Position numbers and translations under genes: made by a program
Shown: piece by piece, positions 49,146 to 61,087 of the stretch
How the letters are laid out: the number at the start of each line of letters is the position of its first letter
How positions within the stretch are numbered: position 1 is the first letter of the stretch
Assembly (NCBI RefSeq): GCF_014851395.1
Contig: NW_024040596.1
Coordinates: forward strand, 10,108,155 to 10,172,154
DNA: 64,000 nucleotides
Reading direction: 5' to 3'
Origin: Micropterus salmoides
Lineage: Eukaryota; Chordata; Actinopteri; Centrarchiformes; Centrarchidae
The notes under the pieces: generated by a model
Databases searched by the model: none
What the model saw: the letters and a program-made list of their open reading frames with translations, nothing else
What the model was told of the DNA's origin: nothing

Positions 49146-50640
49146 TACTGTCGCACACACAGGTTTGCAGTCACAGAAAAGAGTGTTGACCCTCTGACAT
49201 TCAATCTCTCTCTCCCTCTCCTCTTACAAGAACAGGGAAGCTGCATCTGTCACTTGGAGTACAACATCTGAAACACAAACAGTTTGGGCCCAGGCAGGTC
49301 GTCAAGCTGCCAAGTGTTGTTGTGAGGAGGTGGGGGGGGGGGGGCTGAGGGAGTTCTGACAAAGCTGATTGTGTGACTGACTGCTCTGAAAAGATGCAAA
49401 ATAGATGATTAACTGTAGCACCATAATAGGGCCAGGAAAACTCTAATTCATTTGCCTGTCTGTTTATCTATTTTCATCAACTATATGTACAATATCTGAT
49501 TTTGAGGTGGGGGTAAATGACAAAACTGGCTAGAAGGAATACTGCAAAGGGCTCCCTTTAAGGTGATGAAATGTTTGTTTTTTCTCTTGAAATTAAATGT
49601 CATACATAAGTGAAAGCAAAGATGAATTCTGCCATTCTACATCCCACATTAAAACACAATCATGATAACGTAACATAATAAACTGTATTTTGGGGCGAAT
49701 GGTAATGGGATGATATGAATAAGTAAAGGACTCAGTATAGGGCTGACTTCTTTTACTAAAAATGTATTATTATTCAACTGTTCTATTCATTCTTAATTAC
49801 ATTTTGATTTTAGATAAGACCACTAGCAAGAAAATGTAACCCTGTATCAAGGACTCATTTTAAAAATGAGATTATAAAGACAAGTGACAAACAAAACAAA
49901 ACTAATGTGTGTCTAATTTATAGTGACTCACACTCACTGACCTGCATTTCATAAAAGGCTGATATAGTTCCAATTACCCTGAGTGGGCTAAAGTACTGCC
50001 ATGTCCACTGTGCAGCAGTCAGTATTTGTCACTCATTGGCCTGTGTCCTCGTTTCAGGCACGACTGGATCACTTCATGCGTATCACAGCTGGGGTTTCAC
50101 TGCACAAGTAGATGCACACCATGTCACCATCAGCTCTCTCTACCTGCTTCATGCAGATAGAAGTATTAGCTGGTGAGATGTCCCCTGAGGACCCAATTTG
50201 ATGGAACTGGTTCAAGCACTCAACCAGATCCAAATGTGGCAGAGGTGGCGCGTTGTTTATTTGTGTGTTTCATTCTATTCGCTACTACTACAGGTACTGG
50301 GTACAGAATATACAGGTACCTGCTGGTATGATAGGTATCATAAAGTGTATATCTCGCTGCTCACTCACCAAAGAAAATACTGAATATGAATGACAGATAA
50401 TGTTAATTATTTTAATGCTGTTAGTGTTTCAGTGCTTCAATTGCTGTAGATGATATGTGCAGTATATTGAACACATTTGTTTTTATAGTTACCTGTTTTG
50501 TTGTGTCGTTTTTAGTGATATCTAGAGTTGAATGATATGGTGTTAAGACACATCAGTGCATCAAACACAAGACACCAAGTGAATTACGTGAAGCTACCCG
50601 AGTGCCACATGGTGGCGGCAGCAGCAATTTCAATCAACAT
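46600..50640. other. Upstream flank of HTR1F, no gene seen
   Basis: AT-rich sequence with only short chance frames. It contains a (CA)n tract at 49115 and a 13-base G run at 49332-49344. Further HTR1F 5' UTR exons or the promoter may lie here but cannot be located by sequence alone. Confidence 0.5.
49115..49143. repeat. (CA)n microsatellite
   Basis: About 14 CA units, slightly interrupted at the left end. Confidence 0.93.
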
Positions 50641-50644
50641 CAAT

Positions 50645-52345
50645 ATCAACTTAACACACTTACTGTAAAACAACCGAGGTTGACCAAGGTGCTTTACAGG
50701 GTAAAAGGCAATAAAACAAGGATTACAAAGTAAAAGTACAGCAATAAGACATTAATTAGGATATACAGTATATCATAGACTACATGATATATAATGATAA
50801 TAAAATCACCTAACATAATAACTTTCTTAACTCGAAGGAAATGCCAAAGAAAAGAGATGTCTTTTTAACAACAATTTAAAGTGTTTAAGAGTGGGGGCGG
50901 TTCTGATATGGAATGGCAGGTTGTTCCACAGATGGACCAGTTTATCGGAGTGAGACTGAAGCAGGAAGCTCCTAAATTTGGAAATGTTTTTTTTTCAAAT
51001 GGTAGAAAGCTGTCATCAAAATAGATGTGATGTGATGGAAGATAAGATTGGCATCAACAATAACACCCAGGTTTCTGACATGCTCACTGTCCTTTAGAGA
51101 ATAACATTATAATATGGATACAATCTCTTGCCTTTTTACTTTTGGGCTTACTTTAAGAATTTCATTTTTTTTATTTGTTAAGTTGTAGAATATTTTGAGA
51201 CATCCAGTGGTTGATGTCATCAATGCATTTGGCAAGCTCATTTGCAGGACTGAGGTTTTTAAAGGAAAGTCAGACACACCGCTGTGTATCATTGGCATCA
51301 GTAGTGTACATCAGCGGTCGGCAATAGGCGGCCCGCGGGCCAGAACCAGCTCGCCAGCAATAATATCTGGCCTGTGGCCAGATTGCTTTGATAGCAGAAA
51401 AATAAAAAATAGATAAATTGATAACGGCTGGTGCTGAAATAGATCTCAGTCATGACAGAGTTACTCACAATTAATTCCTCTTAAGTGATTATGCCTCTAA
51501 AATAAAAGCGCGAGAACGTCTTTTGCAGCAATGCTTAATGTCGAGTTTATTAAGAGCTTTTACTTTGAAGAGTTCTGAAGGACATTCAAAAGAGTCTCTG
51601 GCCTGCTTGACACACCTCTGAAAAAGCTTTCAGTAATCGTGTGATCGGATTCCCCTGAATTTTCTCAGGGAAATGAAAATAAGTGTCCATAGGTTTATGA
51701 ATGCGGATCAAACACATCACTGCAGCACATGCTTTATTGTGAGCATGTGCAGAGGTGTCCTTTTATTTTTGTTTTTTGTTTAACAAGGGAGAAATAATAT
51801 CCACTGTAAGATGGAATCAATCCTACTACATACTTAACTGGAGCCCCGCACAGTACAGACTGAGCTAAACATAGGCTACGCATGATTTGAAATAATTTGA
51901 CTTTGTCAATGGCCTACCATATAACGGCTTGAAAAAAATTTGGCCCAATGCCAGACTTATTTGCTGACCCCTGGTGTGACACCATATGATGGTACCAAGT
52001 GGAAATTGTACAGATTGAATAGCAGTGAAACAAAAAAATGTCCCTTGTGGGACCCCACAGAAAATGTTGACTTCTTCAGAAGTGAAGATGCCAATAGATA
52101 CGGAGGAAGTCCTTCCTTTTAAATATGTTGAAAACTATTGAAGAACAGTTCCAGATAAGTCAAAACAATTTCCCAGTCTATTCAGTTGAATATCATGATC
52201 AAAAGTGTTAAAAGCGGCACTCAGGTCTAACAATAGTAGATTAGATTAGTTTGTTTGCATCATTGTTGACTGTAAAGTCATTGATTACTTTGATAAGAGC
52301 TGTTTTATGATAAAACGCCTAATGTTTGTTTAGGCTGAAACCTTT
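50645..52345 (-). mobile_element. L2-like LINE reverse-transcriptase remnant, split by another element
   Basis: On the minus strand, 52345-51974 reads as decayed reverse transcriptase: ALIKVINDFTVNND, LSAAFNTFDHDIQLNRLG, and a VPQG box (CGVPQGT). After a 662-bp interruption it resumes at 51311 with the worn catalytic region (YTTDANDTQ in place of YADDTQ), then NKKNEILKVSPKVKRQEIV and EHVRNLGVIVDANL. The 3' end near 50645-50700 has the L2-type GTAAAGCACCTTGGTCAACC. Many stops and frame breaks show that it is inactive and old. Confidence 0.85.
51312..51973. mobile_element. hAT-like element nested in the LINE
   Basis: The left end is CAGCGGTCGGCAATAGGCGG. The right end, reverse-complemented, is CAGGGGTCAGCAAATAAG. 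The ends share CAGSGGTCRGCAA, the Charlie-type hAT terminus. The flanks GTGTACAT and GTGTGACA differ by a one-base slip, consistent with an 8-bp target duplication. There is no transposase frame inside the 662 bp. It separates two halves of one LINE reverse transcriptase, so it inserted after the LINE. Confidence 0.8.
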
Positions 52346-52564
52346 AATTATCTATCAGTAGCCTATTGTGCTGAACAGGTTCTATTGGTCCTTGTTCTAG
52401 GTCTGTATTTCTATGTCATGTAGCTGTTGTGCAGTTGGTTTAATGCGTGCCCCTACACTCAACCTTGGACGGGAATTATTTTTTAAGACGTAAACTCACT
52501 GGAAGTTAATGCAGTATAGACTTGAATTCACTATACTTTTGGGTTGAGGTTGATATATACATTC

Positions 52565-52745
52565 ATACATTAAGGGTCCCACGTTATGCTGATTTTCAGG
52601 TTCATACTTTTTTGGGATATCTACTAGAAAATGTTTTACATGCTTTAATGTTCAAAAAACACATAATTTTTCTTGTACTGTCCATTGTTTTAGCTCCTCC
52701 ACCTTTTGACTGAACACTTCATTTTAGCTCCTGTCTCTTTAAGGT
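52565..52745. mobile_element. Fragment of a dispersed percomorph repeat
   Basis: GGTCCCACGTTATGCTGATTTTCAGGTTCATACTT, then ACATGCTTTAATGTTCAAAAAACAC, then TTTTAGCTCCTGTCTCTTTAAGG. These words in this order match a dispersed repeat that I recall as frequent in perch-like fish. Ends are not defined; similar worn sequence may continue to about 53000 and 53250-53840. Confidence 0.5.
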
Positions 52746-52999
52746 TCCCGTCCCTAAAAGCTTACTTTCTTAATTCACCAACTTCTGGATAGCCTCCCAA
52801 GGGGCAGCAACTGGCTGGAACAGCGCTGAAATGATGTGCGGAAATCAAGCCCCTAGCGAGTGTGCCATACTTTGAACACAATTTGATACAGTGGCCAAAC
52901 CATGGAATTACAACTTCTGCACACTGGCCCCAAGAGACATTTTCCCAAAGGCTTACATTGTGAAAGAAGCAGCTGTAAACCGGTGGATACATTTTTTTT

Positions 53000-55900
53000 G
53001 AGCACCACAACCCCATGAAATAACTCGATTCTGTCTGCTTTTGAGTTTTGCTATTTTGATCCTTGTTTTGGCTTTTAGTTTGAATCTCTGCCAGTTTTGT
53101 ATTTATTTGATTATGATCGTTCTGTTCTGTTTTAGTTATACTGGTCTGCTTTGTCTGTGGTATCTGCGTGCTTGTCTGTCTGTGCGGGTTATGAACCTTG
53201 GTATGTCATTCAGTTGTGTGTATGCATTTTGGACCTCAAACTTTTTTGGCTTCATGTGCCACTGAGCAGATAGAGTTCTCCTTATACATCCATGGTGGAG
53301 AAAGGTCTGGCTTTGCGAGACAAGACATCAACCAATGCTTGTGGCCTGCAACGTCTCATTCTCTTCCTGGTGTGCTCAATGGTTATGACAGCTACAGTAA
53401 CTTAGCTAGGGAAATAGCGATATGGGGAGCTGAATTTAATGAATTTAGCATTTATCAAACCCAAACATTAGGTTGGAAAAAGATAAGATGCTGCTGGAGC
53501 GGAGTGCTTCTGGTAGCCAGACATCACAGTCAAAAGTACAAAAACACAATGTTATAACTTTATTCACTGATTTTAGCGAAAACTGGACCAAATTTTATAG
53601 AGAAAATATTTTCTGGTTTTCCGTCTGATGTCCACTCCCATTCCATGTCATGAAGGGGGCCAAATTCAAATGGCGTATTTGCATACATTTACCGAAAGAT
53701 GGTGCAAAAAAGGGGAGAGGATGTTTTTTCTCATAGTTTGCAGGTCTTTAGACACACTGAGGTCGCATATTTATGTTGAAAATACATGAAAAAGTGCATT
53801 ATGTACTAATTTGAATGAAGCCACATGTAGCCGTTATAAAACTCTACACTGTGAATGACTATTACATTTTGTTTCTGGAATGTTGCTGGCATGTGAAAAT
53901 ATAGCTTACAGTATAGAAACTATAATCATGTGTCAGTCTTATCTCTGCTGCTGTCTGATCATACATGAGTATGGGAAGAAAGAAAGTAAAAAGCACATTT
54001 ACAGAGGAGAATAAATGCTTTAATAAGTGGAGAGGCTTATTATTTTGTCAACATGAAGACATTCATTTCACCATTAAATTTGAGTCCTGATCAGAACTGC
54101 TTGTCTGCAGAAAGCAAACTTGATAGAGCACTTTGTGTTCTATGTAGATGCAAAACATGATGGCAGAATTGCACCTTGTCTTGTTACAGATGATGGGGTG
54201 GGAATGCCTCAATCACTGCTGAACAGGATGAGGTTAGTTTTCACTAAGTTGTGCAGCGGTAACACAGGGATAACTGATATGGCTTGTATCAGGCTGCAAA
54301 GAGGAGGTAATGTACAATCACTGTCTGTCAGACACAAATGACAGCTCAGGGTTGGCATGACTTCTCCAATGTTATGCTAAGTAATAGGATTGACCTCCTT
54401 ATCTCAATAGATACTGATTGATTAGACATTATCAATAATTATAGGAAAAAGCATCTGCTCAAACCTTTATCTGAGCAGTGAATTATAGAGATTTTCCAAC
54501 CACTGCATGTATTCGGATCCACATCAGGGTTTAATGCAACTATACCAATAAATGCCAAAAGCAGTCTGTAATGAGTTTAAAATTAATGAGTAATTTATGT
54601 CATCTGTCTACTTCTTCCAGACTTAATGAAGGCATTCCCTTTAAACGGATTGAGTCCCATTGAAGGCAGTATGACCCGTAGTATGTTTCATATGCGGTCT
54701 TTAATTTTAAAGTACTGCATCAAAGCACATTGTCAGTGAACATTAACATTGTCTGTTTCTCTTGATTAAAGCCCCTACAGGATTTTAACATGTTTAACTT
54801 TGTGGCACACAGTAAAACATATGTGTCTTTAAATCAAGGTACAGCAAAAACATAACACAGCAAACTATTCAGTTAATGCTCTGTCCTAGTTTTCACATTG
54901 CAAACCATTATTTAGGAGATGGTGACATTGTGGGAAGGCACTAGAAACACACAGCTGCATGCAAAATGACTTCCTCATCCTTACATCACTTAACATCCTT
55001 ACAACACAACTGCCAAGCTCCACAAATCCTCATCCTAATCAACAGTTTAATGTGGGAAACTGCTTTGTGTGCCTTATTTTAGATTCTATAGACTTCTGCT
55101 GCCATCCAGGTGTAATGGAGGTGAATGGAGACCAACAGGGCCTATTTTAAAGCAAAACTTGTCAGCTCAAGACATCTTGGTTGTTGTGTGCAAGACAGGA
55201 CAGGTCTGTAAAAATGCTTGGATATTTCAGAACATTACACTGCCCCTCAGTGAGGTCACTTCTATTTATATATCCCAAAATCACAAATTTAGACCACTTT
55301 AAGTCTTAAAGGGTCACCCCAACTCGTGACGGCCTGGGGCCTGTGGTGTTGGCCTGTTTTCTCTCCTTTTCTTTCATGTCTTTCTTCCTGTTTGGTCAGA
55401 CACGCCCACCTTGCAGTGATTGCGGCCACCTTTTCAAGTCTTTAAAAGTTGTGGTGAACCAAGATGGCGCTCTCTTCCTCATGATCTCTCTTCTGGAAGG
55501 CGGGTGCCTTTCAGGAGCTCCTTTTTCTTTTGGTTGTGTTTTTGAGTATGATGAGTTTGAGTTTAATTGTGTTTTGAGTTAATTCTAAGTTAAGGTAACG
55601 TTAATAAATCTCTTAATTTAAACTGTTTTTCTGTGTGGACCTTGCCTCTTTGTTATGTTCTTCCACGAGCTGGGCATACCATCTTTTATGCATATTGTGC
55701 TGCTGATGAATCAACCAAAAGGCTGGTGCCCTTGCATACTACCTTATTGTGCACATGACCTAGCTGTTGAGATTGTGCCCATTTAATTGTATGTCAATGG
55801 GAAAATAGACAGCATTTTGGTAAATGGACAACCCACAATTCCTCCTGATCCAGAGCCGCCCCAAAACTGTTCCTATGAAATGGAAAAAGTTGCTATAGTA

Positions 55901-57315
55901 AAATGAAAAATATATACTCCAATAAATTATTTTTTTATAACAAAACGCTGGCACATTTCTAATTTTGTTTCTCTGCTTATTCAGTTTGCATGAATGAATA
56001 CAGTGTGATATGTTATTTATTGAATTGTAGCCACCATAGATATTCATACATTATACTTTAAAATGTGTTTTGACAGCAGCCAATTCTTCCATTATAGAAA
56101 GGTACAGCTATTTATTAATTACTGAGCACCCTGAGTTGAAGCAGAAAACTATTAAGAAAAGAGTAATTATAAAGTCTGTAGCTTGAGGGAAAACCAAGGA
56201 GAGGTGAGTGTACTGCATTGTTTTGCCTTTATCACATAATGTAGCTTAAAGGTATATTTTATTTCATTTTTCTTTAAATTTAAGATGAAGAAGATATTAA
56301 ATATGGTAAATTAGGTGGGCATGACAGGAGATGATACATTTATATATCAGCAGCCAAAAATATTAATTGAGCAAATTGCTGGCAAAAATTATCATCCTAA
56401 TCATTTATTTGGAGTTGTTTTCTGCCCACTGGATTACAAAAGTGTGATAAGCAATTTTCTTTTAGTTCTGTCTAAAATCTGTTCCAACAGCTCTTAGGGG
56501 GAAATATCTGGGTCTTTAGTTTGCTAGATGTGAGTTCACCAGCTAGTCTCTGTCTGCTTTTTATTGCTAGGCTGGTAGTGTACCGTAGAACTATGGCTGT
56601 GCAATTAATAGAATTTTAATCACGATTTTGATTTTGGCTTTCAACAACTATAAAAACAAGTTAATGAAAATAAAACGAATATTGTGCAGCATGCTGTTTT
56701 GCAATGACACATCCAGCGCACCCTTTCCTTCACAACGCACTTTCATCAGGTCTTGCGATGTTTAGTTCAGCTCGAGAAAACATGATGGGGTTTTAACTTC
56801 TACAAGTTGTGTGTACACAAACCACACAAACACACACACACACATGCGCAGAAACCCTGAAATGCTGTTTAAAGACTATTTGATTACTATTTCTTAATTC
56901 ATGGGCTAATTGAGATAATGCATAATCATTGTAAAAAAAAATTGAAGCACACAATTGGAAAAGTTCAATAAATGCACAATGACTTACTGTTTGACGTAGG
57001 GGAACAAAGTCAATCAGTAATCGTGTCACTAATCGTGATTTCAGTTATGACCAAAATAATGATTTTTGCCATAATCGAGGAGCCTTATCATGCAGTCTCC
57101 TCTCCTCTCCTGCTCTGCTCTCCCCTCCACTACATTCTTTCCTCTCATGTCCAACATCAACAAGAAACACATGCTTTTTCAAATAATCCAGATTCAAGTT
57201 ACATTAAATAGACTAGATTCCAGCAATGTTTGAGGAAATTAGAAAACCATCATCGATTTTGTAATTTGAGTGGATTCTCGGGAAATTAAGTGTGTCCCCA
57301 TTAAAATGTGTTTTG
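53000..57315. other. Intergenic, mostly unassigned
   Basis: No gene is supported. The region includes the exon-like fragment at 54111-54232 and a repeat-like block at 55300-55660 with an AATAAA near 55603. The remainder is AT-rich with short chance frames. Confidence 0.45.
54111..54232 (+). pseudogene. Orphan exon-like fragment with GHKL-type motif
   Basis: The fragment is preceded by a good acceptor (CTGCTTGTCTGCAG) and followed by a possible donor (ATGAG then GTTAGT). The 122-base open stretch encodes KANLIEHFVFYVDAKHDG, then CLVTDDGVGMPQSLL. DDGVGM is like the G1 box of GHKL ATPases such as the MORC family. The segment before it only weakly resembles the N box, because the expected VDNA is worn to FVFYVDA. 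No partner exons are seen. It may be a dead exon copy or chance. Confidence 0.25.
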
Positions 57316-57326
57316 TGACAAACTGT

Positions 57327-58179
57327 AATAATAATAATAATAATCCTTATTTGTAGAGCACTTTTCAAAAACAAGTTACAAAGTGCTTTAACAAGTGTAA
57401 GGAATAATACAAAAAAAAGATAAGAGCATGAAAATTTAATATAAAATTAGTAAAATACAATAAAATAAAAGGGATAAAATAAAGTCAAATAAGATCGGGA
57501 AAGGCTCTCCTATAAAAGTATGTTTTAAGAAGGGACTTAAAAGAGTTCACTGACTCAGCCGACCTGATTTCCTCGGGCAGGCTGTTCCAGAGCCTCGGGG
57601 CCCTGACAGCAAACGCTCTGTCCCCTTTAGTTTTCAGTCGAGACTCTGGAACAGACAACAGACCTCTGCCCGAGGATCTCAAGGTACGTGCTGGTGCGTA
57701 TGGGACTAAAAGGTCAGAAATATAACAAGGCGAGAGGCCATGAAGAGCTTTAAAAGTGATCAATAGAATTTTAAAGTCAATTCTAAAACATACTGGGAGC
57801 CAGTGTAATGAAGCTAAAATAGGAGTAATGTGGTCATATTTCTTTGTTCTGGTTAAAAGCCTGGCAGCTGAGTTCTGGACAGTCTGGAGTCGATCAATAG
57901 ATTTTTGGGTTAAACAGGTGAAAAGGCTGTTGCAATAATCCAGGCGTGATGAGATGAAGGCGTGTAAAATGGTCTCGGTGTCCTTAAAAGTTAACATAGA
58001 TCGAATTTTAGCTATATTTCTAAGTTGATAAAAACATGATTGAACAAGCTTTGTGGTGTGCTGCTCGAAATTTAAATTACTATCAAACCAAACACCAAGG
58101 TTCTTTGCCACAGGCTTAATGTGATTTACTAGGGAACCAGCAGATGGCAGTATTTGTTTTGCCATCTGCTGGGACCCGA
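57327..58179 (-). mobile_element. L2-like LINE, 5'-truncated copy 2, with target-site duplications
   Basis: Nearly the same sequence as the copy at 40972-41977, encoding 226 residues of the same C-terminal region without the frame break (SVNSFKSLLKTYFYRRAF is intact). The 3' end has the (ATT)n tail (plus strand from 57327). Flanks TGACAAACTGTA (57316-57327) and TGACAACTGTA (58180-58190) form a target duplication with one slipped base. It is about 0.13 kb shorter at the 5' end than the other copy. Confidence 0.92.
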
Positions 58180-58199
58180 TGACAACTGTAGTGGTGTTC

Positions 58200-58925
58200 A
58201 GGGATGGGTATCATAAGGATTATATCGATACTACTGCTCAATAGTAGGCACTGTATACTCTATGTATACTATGCTTTCTACATGTTTATGCTTGTTGAAC
58301 AGGTGTATTGATTAAATATTGGCTTTTTACTTGTGAAGGTTTTATTGCTACTTACAGTAACATGCATATCCATCATCAATTCGAGTAATCTTGGGTGTTA
58401 TCTACACTTCCCCTGGTTCACTTCTCCAACGTGGCCTCTTTGCTGACCAATGACTTTGTGTGTGTGTTTGTGTTGGAGCTCACAGAGGGCAACATTTCTA
58501 TAATTTCAACAAAGATTTGTTGTTCACAATGTAGCGTTAGCATAATCACTGGGGAAAATAGCGTCTGCCAATAGTGAGTTTACTGCATCGCAAGAGATGT
58601 ACTTATCAACATCACTGCAGCTTCCAGCACACTTGTAGCTGGTAGCAATGACAACGCTGACACAGAAACGATGCTTGGAGGAATGGTTCCAGCATCCCGG
58701 CAATGTCACACCTTCCTACTGGCTGTATGGATAGTAGCTGGATTTACTGCTTTACAAACAGTGTAAAACAGTTATTCCCCCCATAAAAAACACTGAATCG
58801 ATTTTCCATTCCTCACGACTTTTATTCCTGGTACGGCATTCCTGTGCAGGTTTTATATATCCAAAGAACTTCTGAGACGTCTAATTGAGACCTGCATTTA
58901 TTTCTCAAAACATGTAGCCACACCA
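58200..58925. other. Unassigned spacer
   Basis: AT-rich sequence between the LINE copy and the inverted-repeat DNA element. Nothing recognised. Confidence 0.5.
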
Positions 58926-60648
58926 GGGGTCTCATTTACGAAACTCTGCGTAGAATCCTCACTAAAAGTGTACGTGCGCCCAAAAGCCAAAAATGGTGTA
59001 CGCCAAAAAATATTCAGACTTATAAAACCAAGTGTCTGTAAGCAAGTTCCCTTTATAAATCACAATCAACTTGAAATGTGGCGTATGTGAGGGAGCTCCA
59101 TGTCCAACCCTTCAAACGCCCATAGTGTTGTGGTACTGCAGAATCTCCCCACTACCTTGTGTTCTTTTGTTCCCCCCTTCCCTGTGTTTTCTGTCTGTCC
59201 TCCCTGTCTGGGCGTGGCTACACGCTCTGGCTCCAGCGGTGCACCTGGTCCTCATTCCACTAATCAAGCTCCTGCAGTATTTCAACCCCAGTCCTCCTCA
59301 CATTCTTTGCCAGATTGTCAGTTAACTGCATGTGGTACATGTGTCAAGGCCAACTATCTACTCCAGTAAGATTCTGTGTAATTTCTGCCTCTCCCTGGAT
59401 TAACCTGTTTTTCTCTGTGCCCAGGATCACACTACCTCTGGGAACTCTGCTGAACGCCACACCCCGCTCAGCTCACATCTTGTCTGGACAAACTCCCCTC
59501 CTCCGTGTTCTCCATTCTGCCCTGTTGGAACCAACCACCCAGTCTCCCATTGCACTTTTCAATAAAACCCTTTGTTACCCCTTCGAACTGTTCCGAGTCT
59601 GCCTTTGAGTCCTTAAGTTCTTGCATTATGACACATAGTTGCCTATAAATCGTCATTGACACCCCTCATTAATATTAATACGTACTGACTGCATGAAGAA
59701 AAGGAGGCTAATTCTGACAGAAAAGCTACAAAGCGAAATTTAAATCCGTGTGACACTGACGTTCCTTTTGGTGAAGCTGAAACATGTTGTTTGGTGGGTA
59801 AAAAACGCACTTTCATGCAACGCTTGTGCACCGGAGGAAAGGGGGCACCGGAGCTCCACCCCTTTATAACCGATCTGCAGGAACAGGCATCCCCGCTGAG
59901 TAGTGACGTCGCTAGCTGGAGGGGGACACACACAAGCAAGATGGGATGACCCAGATACTAATTTGGATTCCCCCGTTTGAAAAGAGAGTAAACCAAATGC
60001 ATTCCACTTGTGTTTAAACATTTATTTATGCTACACAAACAGTCCACTCACTTAAAGAGGCTGCCGATGAGTTAAAAGAAATGACTTGTTGTATCACATC
60101 CACACACGCTGGAGCACAGCGTTTGGCTCAATGAGGCAACAAACATCTGATAACAATATTTGATTGAAAATTTGCTTGACTGACGCACTGGAAACGGCAT
60201 CCATTTAAATGTAATTTGTCCTCCTGTTCACCTTATTTATGAGAATAAATTGCACTGCAAGCAAGTAGCCTATTAATTAATATGATTCCTGATAAAACTG
60301 TACAACATATTTGAGGCATTCTTTTGCAGAAACAGATATCTCCATTTGTGGTTATTATCCTAAATCTGGATATTTTTGTGTGCGCTGCAAATGATCTTAA
60401 ATTGTGTTTTGGTTTTTTTTTTGTGCACTTCAGGGAAAGTCAATAAAACGGCCTCTGCCATGTGAGTCGACGTTTCTCATTTCTCCTCTTTATGTGTGTA
60501 CGCATGGTTCAGAGTTTACTTACAGGACCACACATTCTCCCATCAAGTTTGTTTTTTATACAGTAGATCACAACCTTTGTTTGGGAAGTGGCGTACGCAC
60601 ATTTCCAAAACTGTTTTGTACGTACGCACCGTTTATAAATGAGACCCC
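58926..60648. mobile_element. DNA transposon with inverted ends, non-coding, carrying a solo LTR
   Basis: The left end is GGGGTCTCATTTACGAAACT. The right end, reverse-complemented, is GGGGTCTCATTTATAAACGG, then GTGCGTACG. Both ends carry GTACGCAC/GCGTACGC words just inside. The length is 1723 bp, of which 513 bp is a later LTR insertion with its duplicated bases. The inner sequence is GC-richer and has no transposase frame. The termini suggest a PIF/Harbinger-type family of fish, but no 3-bp target duplication is clear. Confidence 0.7.
59126..59633 (+). mobile_element. Solo LTR (508 bp) of an LTR retroelement
   Basis: Begins TGTTGTGG and ends TTATGACA, the canonical TG...CA ends. It is flanked by perfect 5-bp duplications CATAG (59121-59125 and 59634-59638). 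An AATAAA at 59561-59566 followed by a CT/GT-rich stretch fits an LTR polyadenylation region. No internal coding region adjoins it, so it is a solo LTR left by LTR-LTR recombination. Short open frames in it are not genes. Confidence 0.88.
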
Positions 60649-61030
60649 AGGCCAGTAAAAGGGCAAACAAGCATAAAATTGGGACTAGGCTTTTAATTGA
60701 AGTTTTAAGGTAGCTATATGTTCAGTGTATTTGTTTACATCACAAATATATATGTATATTTAAGAGAGATACAGAGGCGCAAACATTGTCCAAATAACTG
60801 CAGAGGTAAGTCATAATTCTCTGGGATTTCATGAGAAACCACGCCCTTTCACATTACTCTGAAAACTGACTTTGAACACCTAGCTCAACCATTCTCTCAG
60901 TCAGATTAAGACACTGTGGATGTATGTTAACAGAATTACATATAACTGTAACTCACATGCACTCACATACTTATATTTGCTTAATTTAAAAATGCCTTAT
61001 GCATTATTTGAAAATAACATTAACAACCTC

Positions 61031-61033
<3 letters not shown>

Positions 61034-61084
<51 letters not shown>
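61034..61084. repeat. (CA)n microsatellite
   Basis: About 25 uninterrupted CA units, the longest dinucleotide run in the window. Confidence 0.95.

Positions 61085-61087
<3 letters not shown>

Noticed and set aside
55300..55660. Second solo LTR (AATAAA near 55603, YY1-like AAGATGGCG)
   Set aside because: I could not find matching TG...CA ends with a target-site duplication, so it is left as a repeat-like block.
59071..59608. Three overlapping plus-strand frames of 84-97 codons
   Set aside because: They lie within the solo LTR and reflect its GC-rich non-coding sequence.
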